Source of the DNA: Flavihumibacter rivuli
GTDB lineage: Bacteria; Bacteroidota; Bacteroidia; Chitinophagales; Chitinophagaceae
Length of the DNA stretch: 64,000 nucleotides
Assembly (NCBI RefSeq): GCF_018595685.2
Contig: NZ_CP092334.1
Coordinates: 3,934,001 to 3,998,000, forward strand
Direction of reading: 5' to 3'
Below are positions 8,882-16,522 of the stretch, piece after piece; the stretch's first letter is position 1, and each line of letters begins with the position of its first letter. The position numbers were made by a program, and so were the translations under genes. Under the pieces are notes generated by a model. The model did no database searches. It was given only the letters and a program-made list of their open reading frames with translations, and was not told the DNA's origin.

Positions 8882-9820
8882 TTATGTAAGTTGTGAGGTC
8901 AATGCCAGTTTTTTCACTTTATGCACCAGGTGTGCAGGCACTTCAAAATACTGCGGATGGAAACAGGAGGCCAGCAGTTCAATACCATCAACAAGGGTTG
9001 ATGCACTGGGCTGGGTGAAAAGATCGAAGTCTGCTATATACACCTCATCATTGCGGACAGCTGAAAGATCTTCCCAGCCTTGTAAATTGGTGAGCTTCCC
9101 AATTTCCTGGATGGAGCGCTCCACAGTAAATCCGCAGGGGGCTATGACCAATACTTCCGGATCATACTTCCTGATCTTATCGAAGGGGATCACGATGCTG
9201 TCGCCGGATGGGTTGCTCAGCATATCAATGCCTCCTGCCCATGCCACCTGGTGGGGTATCCAATGGCCACAGTTGTAAATGGGTTCCATCCATTCGAGCA
9301 GGCTCACCCTCCTGGGCAGCAGGCGATGAGCGCGCTGCTTGTCAAGGAGCGCATTCATCCTGGACTGCAGACCTGAAAGATAGGCGTAGGCGCATTCTTC
9401 CCTTCCCAGTGCACGGGCAATGGTGATGGCTGTTTCAAAGACATCCTGCAGGCTGTTGGGACTGAGGGGTACCAGTTCCGGCTGCTTGCTCAAGGCAGCA
9501 ACCGCGGATGCCGTGCAGGCTGTATCTATCTGGCAAACTTCACAGGTGTCCTGGGTGAAAATTACATCCGGTGCAATGCTTTCCAGTTTTTCCGATTCCA
9601 CATAGTAAAGGCTTTTTCCCGAGGCCTTAGAGGCGGAGAAGATCCTGTCGATCTCCTCGCTGCTGTATTCCTTTCCTTCGAGGATACACCTTACCACTAC
9701 GTTTTTTTCTTCCTGCGCAATGGCCGGACATTCAAATGTGATCCCATCCAGGTGGTTGTCCAGTCCCATATCATAGATCATCTGGGTGGCAGCCGGCAGG
9801 AATGATGAACAACGGGTCAT
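8882..9820 (-). CDS. BtuF-like cobalamin/cobinamide-binding protein without signal peptide
   Basis: A 312-residue protein of the periplasmic-binding-protein fold (PF01497, BtuF/FhuD type): the opening SFLPAATQMIYDMGL, the CQIDTACTASAVAAL segment and WIPHQVAWAGGIDML resemble the cobalamin-binding members. I start it at the ATG at 9820; the longer frame to 9874 begins at TTG, adds no signal peptide and runs into an inverted repeat. Neither start gives an export signal or lipobox, and no BtuC or BtuD gene is nearby. It may be a cytoplasmic corrinoid-binding or processing factor, or be exported by another route. It lies between DUF6580 and cobU in the B12 operon. Confidence 0.82.
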   Translation of the reverse strand: MTRCSSFLPAATQMIYDMGLDNHLDGITFECPAIAQEEKNVVVRCILEGKEYSSEEIDRIFSASKASGKSLYYVESEKLESIAPDVIFTQDTCEVCQIDTACTASAVAALSKQPELVPLSPNSLQDVFETAITIARALGREECAYAYLSGLQSRMNALLDKQRAHRLLPRRVSLLEWMEPIYNCGHWIPHQVAWAGGIDMLSNPSGDSIVIPFDKIRKYDPEVLVIAPCGFTVERSIQEIGKLTNLQGWEDLSAVRNDEVYIADFDLFTQPSASTLVDGIELLASCFHPQYFEVPAHLVHKVKKLALTSQLT

Positions 9821-9850
9821 GGCTTGATGGTTTGATGTGTTGTGCAATAA

Positions 9851-9884
9851 CTTTAGTGCTTTGCTCAATTGCAAAGCACTAAAG
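9851..9884. repeat. 14-bp perfect inverted repeat inside the B12 operon
   Basis: CTTTAGTGCTTTGC (9851-9864) and GCAAAGCACTAAAG (9871-9884) are exact reverse complements around the six-base loop TCAATT. It lies in the 92-bp gap between the DUF6580 gene and the BtuF-like gene. No T-run follows on either strand, so it is not a standard terminator; it could be an mRNA processing or stabilising hairpin or a protein-binding site. Confidence 0.7.
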
Positions 9885-9912
9885 GGTACGCTATCTTTTA
9901 TGGGAAGCCTGC

Positions 9913-10524
9913 TTAAGCGCAGTTTACCTCAGCTTTATTGTCGGTGGCTTTATTGGCCTTGCTGGTCATAGCTTGCATTGCCCCAAACAGCGGCGCGCTA
10001 TAGCCTACAGTGCCTGCCAGGAAATTCTTCATGAATGGCCAGCCCTGCAGGTAGCACTGCATCAGCCCTTCCCAGTCGCGGCTGAATGGTTGCATGGTGC
10101 GCAGGTCGGTACCACCACCCAGCCATACACCGAGGTCAACGACCATCCAATACAATAGGCTGCCGGCAATAGCGCCAGACAGTACATGCAAGGGGCGGAT
10201 GCTCTTCAGGGCCACCCTGCCAATGAGGACGATCAAGGTAAATGCCCCATAGATCCAATACCAGCCGCTATACATGGCCCCGTATTGTCCATTGAACACC
10301 ATGAGGTTGATCACCAGGTCGCTGACCAGTAAGGTCAATAAAGGAAAGAATGCAGCTTTCCAGGCCGGCCGTAAATAGGCTCCTCCAAACAATGCCATGG
10401 CACCAATGGGGGTGAAGTTGCTGAGCGGGGTCAGTTGCGCGGCATTGGGGATGCGCATGGCCGCAACGATGGCCATGAAAAACAGCAGGTAGGTAAGCTG
10501 TGGGGAAGATTTAACAGGTTTCAT
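9913..10524 (-). CDS. DUF6580 membrane protein, putative transport component
   Basis: A 203-residue integral membrane protein with about five hydrophobic segments. The conserved N-terminal motif NFTPIGAMALFGGAYL and a following hydrophobic SDLVINLMVFNGQYG segment fit the DUF6580 family (named a putative transport protein in public annotation). I chose the ATG at 10524 (MKPVKSSPQL); the longer frame runs into the receptor gene. It sits directly after the BtuB-like receptor in the riboswitch-controlled operon, so a role in moving cobalamin or a precursor over the inner membrane is likely by association. Its size and topology resemble substrate-binding S-components of ECF transporters, but no ECF ATPase gene is near. 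The function is unproven. Confidence 0.82.
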   Translation of the reverse strand: MKPVKSSPQLTYLLFFMAIVAAMRIPNAAQLTPLSNFTPIGAMALFGGAYLRPAWKAAFFPLLTLLVSDLVINLMVFNGQYGAMYSGWYWIYGAFTLIVLIGRVALKSIRPLHVLSGAIAGSLLYWMVVDLGVWLGGGTDLRTMQPFSRDWEGLMQCYLQGWPFMKNFLAGTVGYSAPLFGAMQAMTSKANKATDNKAEVNCA

Positions 10525-10574
10525 CTTTTTTGAATTTGATTGCCGGTGCCACGGGATGCGGCACCGGAAAGGGT

Positions 10575-12518
10575 TTACCAATTGAATTGAACGCCGGTCA
10601 TGAAGTTGAAGCGGCGACTGTTGTAGCCATACAGGTCGAAGTACTGCCTGTCGGTGATATTCCTCAGGTCCGCAAACAGCTTCCACCTTCTGCCCATTTG
10701 ATAGGACGCATAGGCATCTACGTTATAGTAAGCATCCAGTGTCTTCTTTTCTGTTGCGAAGTTGTCAGGATTGAAGTAGAGGTCCTGGCGTTCATCTACC
10801 CACCTGAAGCCAAGGCTTACATAGAATTTAGGGCTGAACTGGTAAGCGGCATTCAGGTTGGCGCTGTTCCTTGGCCTGCGGTACAGGTTGAAGAAGGAAG
10901 TGTCTTTGCCTGAAGCATTGGTCGTGATCTTGCCATCTACATAAGTGTAGTTGGCTTTTACCGTGAACTTGTTGGTGAGCTGCCAGCTTCCTTCCAGCTC
11001 CAGTCCCCTGTCGTGCTGGTCATCAGCATTGCGGTACTGTCCGTAAGGCGGATTGGCAATGGGGGCAAAGATGATCACATCTTTCACCTGGCGGTCGAAG
11101 TAACTGATGCTTAATGTGCCAGAAGGTTTATTGGTGCTGACCTGCAGGCCTGCTTCCCACTGCTTGCTGCGTTCCGGCTCCAGGTTCCTGTTGCCATACT
11201 CCGACGCCAGCTGGTAAACGGATGGTGCACGGAATGCAGTTCCGTAAGAGGCAAATACCCTGAAGGTCTTGTTGATATTGTAATAGGGATTGAATGAGAA
11301 GGTTGCTACATCCCCAAAGTCCTTGTGCTGCGTAAACCTTCCGCCAAGTTCGGCGCCAAATCCCTGGGTGTTTTGGAGAGACAGTGATGCATAAGTGCTG
11401 AGCATGCTGCTCACCAGGCTATCGGAACCCAAAGATCCGTAAAGGGTATTGATATCTGCACTGTTCCAGCGGTAGTCGGCACCGGCCAGCAGGGATAATT
11501 TTTCCCTTAGCTTCAGGTTCACATAGGCTTCGGCAAAGAAGGATTGTCCCTTATACGTTCCGTTGAATGGATCGTAATCGTTAGGGCCGGCAGGATCATT
11601 CACCGGGTCATCGTATTTCCGCTCCAGCTGGTTGTAGTTGGTGTTGAAAGTAAAGCTTCCCTTTGCCCATTGGTGGAAGGTTTGCAGGCCGAACAGTTTA
11701 TTGCTGTTGCGGATAGTATTGTTCTTGTCGTCCTGCAGGGCGGCATCATCGATGTCTGCCTTATAATGGCCCATCTGCGAATAAGCCCTGATGGTCCAGT
11801 TTTTCGTGGCCTGGTAACGGATCGAACCATTGAACATGCCCTGGTCAAATCCATCGCGGTCGAAGCCTTTATTGCCGCTGGCATCTTGGGCGGCAGAAAA
11901 ACCGTCGGAATGGGTGCGGCTGTAGTTGAGGTCATAGGACCAGCTGCCAAAACCACCGTTAATGCCCATGTTGCCCTTGATGGTTCCAAAGGATCCTGCA
12001 GCCAGGGAACCGCGAAATACACCCGGGTTGTCATTGAAGCTTTTCCTGGTGATGATATTGATCACGCCGGCAACAGCATCTGATCCATACAAGGTAGACT
12101 GCGCCCCTTTCAGGATCTCTACCCTTTCTATCTGGTCGATGTTGAAATGGTTGATGTCAAACTCGTTGGTGGAGCCGGAGCCGTCGGTGACCGGCATGCC
12201 ATCCACAAGGATCAGCGTATTGGCTGCGCTGGAGCCCCTGAGGTAGATGGTTTGGTTGGTACCCAATGGATTTTGGGAACCATTGACGATCACGCCGGAT
12301 TGTTCATTCAACAGTTGGGCAAGGGTCCTGCCACTGTTGCGTTCCAGCGTATTTCGGTCAATAACGGTTAATACTTTTCCTGTGGTGTTCTGTTTCTGGG
12401 GGATCTTGTTCGCGGTAACCACTACCGTTTCAAGGGTCTTTCCTTTTGAACTGTCCTGTTGTGCCGATAGATGACTGCCATACATCGTAGCAGCCACCAG
12501 CAACCAATGCTTTTTCAT
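10575..12518 (-). CDS. btuB: TonB-dependent receptor for cobalamin (BtuB-like)
   Basis: A 647-residue outer-membrane receptor that imports corrinoids using TonB energy. MKKHWLLVAATMYGSHLSAQ is a signal peptide; the plug begins around TLETVVVTANK and carries LRGSSAANTLILVDGMPV and ERVEILKGAQSTLYGSDAV; a 22-strand barrel follows and ends with aromatic FNW, as usual for barrel assembly. The start is the ATG at 12518; an upstream extension to 12644 lies in the leader between riboswitch and gene. Assignment to cobalamin rests on the B12 riboswitch directly upstream and the cob genes downstream, since receptor sequence alone rarely fixes the ligand. First gene of the five-gene B12 operon. Confidence 0.9.
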   Translation of the reverse strand: MKKHWLLVAATMYGSHLSAQQDSSKGKTLETVVVTANKIPQKQNTTGKVLTVIDRNTLERNSGRTLAQLLNEQSGVIVNGSQNPLGTNQTIYLRGSSAANTLILVDGMPVTDGSGSTNEFDINHFNIDQIERVEILKGAQSTLYGSDAVAGVINIITRKSFNDNPGVFRGSLAAGSFGTIKGNMGINGGFGSWSYDLNYSRTHSDGFSAAQDASGNKGFDRDGFDQGMFNGSIRYQATKNWTIRAYSQMGHYKADIDDAALQDDKNNTIRNSNKLFGLQTFHQWAKGSFTFNTNYNQLERKYDDPVNDPAGPNDYDPFNGTYKGQSFFAEAYVNLKLREKLSLLAGADYRWNSADINTLYGSLGSDSLVSSMLSTYASLSLQNTQGFGAELGGRFTQHKDFGDVATFSFNPYYNINKTFRVFASYGTAFRAPSVYQLASEYGNRNLEPERSKQWEAGLQVSTNKPSGTLSISYFDRQVKDVIIFAPIANPPYGQYRNADDQHDRGLELEGSWQLTNKFTVKANYTYVDGKITTNASGKDTSFFNLYRRPRNSANLNAAYQFSPKFYVSLGFRWVDERQDLYFNPDNFATEKKTLDAYYNVDAYASYQMGRRWKLFADLRNITDRQYFDLYGYNSRRFNFMTGVQFNW

Positions 12519-12656
12519 GTCGCTAATTTTTGGTGACTGCTTCCGGAAAATAATGATGAAATGAAGATGATCCCTTGCGCCGGTAATCGCGAATCCCGGT
12601 AAAGAAGGACTAGCCTCATTCCGTGCTTTTCTCCCGAAAGCCATGAATGAATGATG

Positions 12657-12833
12657 TATGCGGCAGGTCTTCTGGCTTACTCTCTGTTGATGGCCTTCCC
12701 GTTAGGTGCTAACAGTGGCATGGAGATCAACAGCGCAGGAGCAATAACGTCCTGAGAGCTTACAGCTACGGGGATAGCGCCGGATTTACACCGGTCTTCC
12801 CTTTTAATCCCGGGTTGGTACGGGAACCGAATA
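12657..12833 (-). promoter_or_regulatory. Cobalamin (B12) riboswitch
   Basis: Read on the minus strand, the leader contains the conserved pieces of the cobalamin aptamer in order: GGGAAGACCGGTGTAAATCC, then GGCGCTATCCCCGTAGCTGT, then GCCACTG with a GGGAAGGCC segment, then GAGTAAGCCAGAAGACCTGC. These correspond to the core and the B12 box. About 140 nt separate it from the BtuB-like ATG at 12518, and that gap shows no hairpin with a T-run, so control of translation start seems more likely than termination. Expected effect: high adenosylcobalamin or cobalamin shuts down receptor, DUF6580, BtuF-like, cobU and cobT expression. Confidence 0.93.
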
Positions 12834-12839
12834 CGGGGC

Positions 12840-12871
12840 AAAAGTAATGGCTTGCGCATTGCCCTGCCAAA
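12840..12871 (-). promoter_or_regulatory. Predicted promoter of the B12 riboswitch operon
   Basis: On the minus strand TTG (12869-12871) is followed after 21 bp by TACTTTTG (12840-12847), a full match to the Bacteroidota -33/-7 promoter. The predicted transcript would start about seven bases later, just before the first conserved bases of the riboswitch. It means the upstream TonB receptor gene (12961-14988) need not be part of the same transcript. Confidence 0.6.
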
Positions 12872-12921
12872 AAATTATTAACAGGGCGGTGGATTACCTG
12901 CACGGCTATACTCAGGGTTTC

Positions 12922-12940
12922 GCAGGAAATCCTTTCCTGC
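12922..12940 (-). other. Hairpin after the second TonB receptor gene
   Basis: GCAGGAAA and TTTCCTGC form a perfect 8-bp stem with a three-base loop, 21 bases past the receptor's stop codon. No T-run follows on the minus strand, so as a terminator it would be atypical. Confidence 0.35.
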
Positions 12941-12960
12941 CAGGCTTTTGCGATGAATGG

Positions 12961-14988
12961 TCAGCGGCTGAAGCGCAGGCCGGCAAACCAGTTGCGAGGG
13001 GCTGCTGCATTGTAGTAACGGCCTGCCGCGGCATTGATATCGTTCCCGAGGCTATAGGTCTGGTTAAAGAGGTTATCAGCCCCGGCAAATACCTCCCATT
13101 GCTGTTTACCCATTCCCAGTTTATAGCCAAGGCGGGCGGATAACAATTGGTAGGGAGCAGCTTTTTCGCTATTGGCATCGTTCAGCCAAATGGGGTCGGT
13201 GTATTGCCAGTTAAGGATGGCTGAAAACCTTTTCAGGCTGTAATCGAGGCCGGCCACCAGGTTATTCCGGGGGACCCCTGGTAATGACTTTCCGGAAAGA
13301 TCGTTGGCGCCTTGCTTCAGTTCGTCATAGGTAAAGGGATGATGGGTGTAGGCCAGCAGCGCACGCAGGGTTGAATGCCTGTTTTGGATGACCGCATAAC
13401 GGAGGCTTGCTTCGATCCCTTTCTGGGTGGCTGTTCCGGCATTTTCAAAATAATCAGCCCCGCTGGCATCCCTGCGTTGGACAATAGCATTGGTCAGCCG
13501 GAAATGGAAGAAGCTGATATCGGCATAGAGCCGGGACCCCAGGAAGCTTCCTTTTAAACCTGCTTCATAATTCCAGCCATATTCGGCTTGCAGGGAGGTG
13601 TTGATCACGCTGGTGGATGGCAATAACTCTGAAGTAGTGGGTGGGGAGAAGCCTTTTGCTGCCAGTACATAGGCAGTAAGGTTCCGAAAGTTTTTGGCAA
13701 GGGTGAAGCGTGGAGACCATTCATTGCGGTAATTGCTGGTAAACCGGAATTCAGGTGTTTCGGTGGTGCGGGTGATCCTTACCTTGTTGTCGGTAATACT
13801 TGCCCCTGCAGAAAAGGACCAGCCCTTTTCAAAGGCGAGTTTGAGTTCAGAGAAGGCCAGCAGGATGCGGGGATCGACCTTGTCGGCCGTGGTCAACGCA
13901 CCGGCTTCGCCACCCAGGTTGCGGTAAACATTCACCCTGAAATTGCCCTGCTGGTATTCCATACCGGTCAACCATTGAAGTTTCCCCTTTCCTAACGTTG
14001 TACTATAATCGAAAACCATCCTTCCACCCAAATGGGGCTCTGAGCGTTTTTCATAATTGCGGATAGAAGGGTTGGCTATACTGCTGTATGCTCCATAAAT
14101 GGAGGCATTGAGGGTCCATTGATTACTGATCTTCCATTCCTCCCTTAGGGCCGCCCATATCATTTGCTGGCGGATGGATGCTTTTGCATCAACTGCCGAG
14201 GGGAAGGCGCCGGCAGCAGGCCTGGCCTGCGAGGGATCCTTCTGGTATTGCTGCAGGGTTAGTCCACCCGGTGTTTCATAGAACAGGTCCCCCAACAGGA
14301 TGGTACTGTAGAGGGTAGCTTTTTCATGGTGCCTGGTGGTGGCTGTCCAGCTAAGCATTTCCCTGCGCATGGCCGATTGTTGCCGGTAGCCGTCGGCTTG
14401 CTGGTGGCTTACCAGTAACTGGTGATGGGTGGCTCCTGTATTGAATTGTGCCTTTGCCGCAACCTGGAATAACCCGTAGCTGCCGGCTTGCAACTGGATG
14501 GAGAGATGGGCCGAGTCGAGCGTGGAAGGGGCCATTAGCAAGACCCCACCTGTTCCTGCCCCGTATTGGCTGCCGGCCGGTCCCCGCCAGGTTTCCAGTT
14601 GCCCGAATAGCTCGGGTGCCAGTTGGTTGAGGTAGGTATTGCCGCCGGGATCGGTAAAGGGTACCTGGCCCAGGTAAAAGCGGATATTCCTAACGCCGAA
14701 GGGTGACCGAACAGAGCTCCCCCTGATGGCGAGCCGGTAGCTGCCGGGACTTCTTTCTTCCATCCTTACGCCGGCCTGGGTATTGATGGCCGACAGTACC
14801 GATGCCGGTGAAAACCGTTGCCAGTCGCGGTTGGCCAGTACCGCCACCGCTCCGGAGGCCTTTCGGATGGTGCTGTTCTGCGCGAATCCGTATACAATGA
14901 CGCTATCCGGCCTGAGGGTATCGGCAGCAGTTTGGGATTGGGCTTTAACGGTAAGCAATAAGGACGCGATCGGTAACCAGGATTTCAT
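12961..14988 (-). CDS. TonB-dependent outer-membrane receptor
   Basis: A 675-residue receptor. Residues 1-19 (MKSWLPIASLLLTVKAQSQ) are a signal peptide. The plug shows RLAIRGSSVRSPFGVRNIRF, then ETWRGPAGSQYGAGTGGVLL; the barrel contains the middle motif AAKGFSPPTTSELLPS and ends FAGLRFSR. The IRG...FGVRNI pattern and the SPP..SE barrel motif resemble siderophore and iron-complex receptors (FhuE/FecA relatives), but the ligand is not established; its position beside the B12 operon also makes a corrinoid conceivable. It reads in the same direction as the B12 operon but lies upstream of the riboswitch and its promoter, so it is not governed by that riboswitch. Confidence 0.88.
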   Translation of the reverse strand: MKSWLPIASLLLTVKAQSQTAADTLRPDSVIVYGFAQNSTIRKASGAVAVLANRDWQRFSPASVLSAINTQAGVRMEERSPGSYRLAIRGSSVRSPFGVRNIRFYLGQVPFTDPGGNTYLNQLAPELFGQLETWRGPAGSQYGAGTGGVLLMAPSTLDSAHLSIQLQAGSYGLFQVAAKAQFNTGATHHQLLVSHQQADGYRQQSAMRREMLSWTATTRHHEKATLYSTILLGDLFYETPGGLTLQQYQKDPSQARPAAGAFPSAVDAKASIRQQMIWAALREEWKISNQWTLNASIYGAYSSIANPSIRNYEKRSEPHLGGRMVFDYSTTLGKGKLQWLTGMEYQQGNFRVNVYRNLGGEAGALTTADKVDPRILLAFSELKLAFEKGWSFSAGASITDNKVRITRTTETPEFRFTSNYRNEWSPRFTLAKNFRNLTAYVLAAKGFSPPTTSELLPSTSVINTSLQAEYGWNYEAGLKGSFLGSRLYADISFFHFRLTNAIVQRRDASGADYFENAGTATQKGIEASLRYAVIQNRHSTLRALLAYTHHPFTYDELKQGANDLSGKSLPGVPRNNLVAGLDYSLKRFSAILNWQYTDPIWLNDANSEKAAPYQLLSARLGYKLGMGKQQWEVFAGADNLFNQTYSLGNDINAAAGRYYNAAAPRNWFAGLRFSR

Positions 14989-15103
14989 GAAGCGAAATTA
15001 AGGGAAGCGGGAGGGAGATGAGAGGATGTGAGAAGGTGAAAATGTGGAGATGTGATCCGCCTGCGCTGAAGCTTCGGTCGACGAAGCCTGATTTTTGTTA
15101 CCT

Positions 15104-15133
15104 CAGCGGGGTCTCCCGAAGGGGACCCCGATG
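15104..15133. repeat. REP-like hairpin, inverted relative to the array
   Basis: This 30-base imperfect palindrome (core GGGGTCTCCCGAAGGGGACC) matches, at 27 of 30 bases, the reverse complement of the hairpin that begins each unit of the tandem array at 15381. The unpaired base in the stem falls on the opposite arm, which shows its inverted orientation. Confidence 0.7.
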
Positions 15134-15185
15134 TTAATAGGTGAAATATTGTTTTCGTCAACCAGTTGATCTCATCTTCCAACTG

Positions 15186-15210
15186 CCCGTTGGTCATAAG
15201 ACACAACGGG
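15186..15210. repeat. Palindromic element, left copy
   Basis: CCCGTTG (15186-15192) and CAACGGG (15204-15210) form a 7-bp stem around GTCATAAGACA. A near-identical element with the same GTCATAAGAC loop occurs at 16396-16419, on the far side of the tandem array. Confidence 0.65.
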
Positions 15211-15380
15211 GGCGGGCAAAAGTGATCTGCGCCGTTGATGGTAGCGATGCAATTATATGCTGCGCCGCTGTTGTGTGTTATCACCAACAGCTTATAAAAG
15301 TCAGCCAATTGCAGTGTCAACCGTTCTTGCCTCAGTGATTTTTCGCTTATAGAACCCCGATGAACTTCTATCCTACTATT

Positions 15381-16369
15381 CATCAGGGTCCCCTACGGGA
15401 GACCCTGCTGGGGTGAAAATGGGGAGAAAGAATGTGCGTTATTAATGAAATCGAAAAGCTTTGGCGCAGCCAAAACGTTGCGGTCTTGAGAACCCCTCAA
15501 AAGCAAACCCGCCTCTGCAGCCTGCGCTTCGATTTTGCTGTCGCGGTGCGTCGTTGCGCTTCTTTGTGTCGTTGCGTGAAACAAGGGGTATATACCCCAA
15601 CCCATTATTCAAGAACACCATTGAGCCGCCATCCTACTATTCATCAGGGTCCCCTACGGAAGACCTTGATGGGGTGAAAATGGGGAGAAAGAATGTGCGT
15701 TACTAATGAAATCGAAAAGCTTTGGCGCAGCCAAAACGTTGCGGTCTTGAGAACCCCTCAAAAGCAAACCCGCCTCTGCAGCCTGCGCTTCGATTTTGCT
15801 GTCGCGGTGCGTCGTTGCGCTTCTTTGTGTCGTTGCGTGAAACAAGGGCTATATACCCCAACCCATTATTCAAGAACACCATTGAGCCGCCATCCTACTA
15901 TATTCATCAGGGTCCCCTACGGAAGACCTTGATGGGGTGAAAATGGGGAGAAAGAATGTGCGTTACTAATGAAATCGAAAAGCTTTGGCGCAGCCAAAAC
16001 GTTGCGGTCTTGAGAACCCCTCAAAAGCAAACCCGCCTCTGCAGCCTGCGCTTCGATTTTGCTGTCGCGGTGCGTCGTTGCGCTTCTTTGTGTCGTTGCG
16101 TGAAACAAGGGTTATATACCCCAGCCCATTATTCAAGAACACCATTGAGCCGCCATCCTACTATTCATCAGGGTCCCCTACGGGAGACCCTGATGGGGTG
16201 AAAATGGGGAGAAAGAATGTGCGTTACTAATGAAATCGAAAAGCTTTGGCGCAGCCAAAACGTTGCGGTCTTGAGAACCCCTCAAAAGCAAACCCGCCTC
16301 TGCAGCCTGCGCTTCGATTTTGCTGTCGCGGTGCGTCGTTGCGCTTCTTTGTGTCGTTGCGTGAAACAA
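15381..16369. repeat. Tandem array of 261-263 bp REP-like units (3 full + 1 partial)
   Basis: Units start at 15381, 15642, 15905 and 16166, each with CATCAGGGTCCCCTACGG. Lengths are 261, 263 and 261 bp, and the last is cut to 204 bp at 16369. Each unit opens with a hairpin (CATCAGGGTC / GACCCTGATG arms, one bulged base), followed by about 180 nearly invariant bases and a tail with GGGGTATATACCCC-type symmetry. Units 1 and 4 carry an intact hairpin arm (GGGAGACCCTG); units 2 and 3 share the variant GGAAGACCTTG. Open frames of 63-102 codons exist on both strands, but conservation is equal at all codon positions and there is no start or domain signal, so I regard the array as noncoding. The stretch 14989-15380 and the remainder to 16522 hold no gene I can support. 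Confidence 0.92.
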
Positions 16370-16395
16370 CTCCACTTTCTACAGGTTTTCAATAT

Positions 16396-16419
16396 CCCAT
16401 TGGTCATAAGACCCAACGG
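16396..16419. repeat. Palindromic element, right copy
   Basis: CCATTG and CAACGG (one G-T pair) enclose GTCATAAGACC. About 23 of 25 bases match the element at 15186-15210, so the array sits between two direct copies about 1.2 kb apart. Confidence 0.6.
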
Positions 16420-16522
16420 AGGCGAGGGGTAGGGGCATGCGACACAATAACGGTAACGGCACATCCCCAAAAAAACTCCTACCCGAAAGTTCCCAACCTG
16501 CCAGATTCATTATCTTTCCCTA

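Noticed and set aside
10525..10686. N-terminal extension of the DUF6580 protein
   Set aside because: It overlaps the receptor gene by more than 100 bp and is unrelated to the conserved family start.
12519..12644. N-terminal extension of the BtuB-like receptor
   Set aside because: It lies in the riboswitch leader, has no signal-peptide character, and the ATG at 12518 begins a proper signal peptide.
15381..16369. Resemblance to a CRISPR array
   Set aside because: The repeated unit is about 260 bp with no unique spacers of regular length, and no cas genes are nearby.
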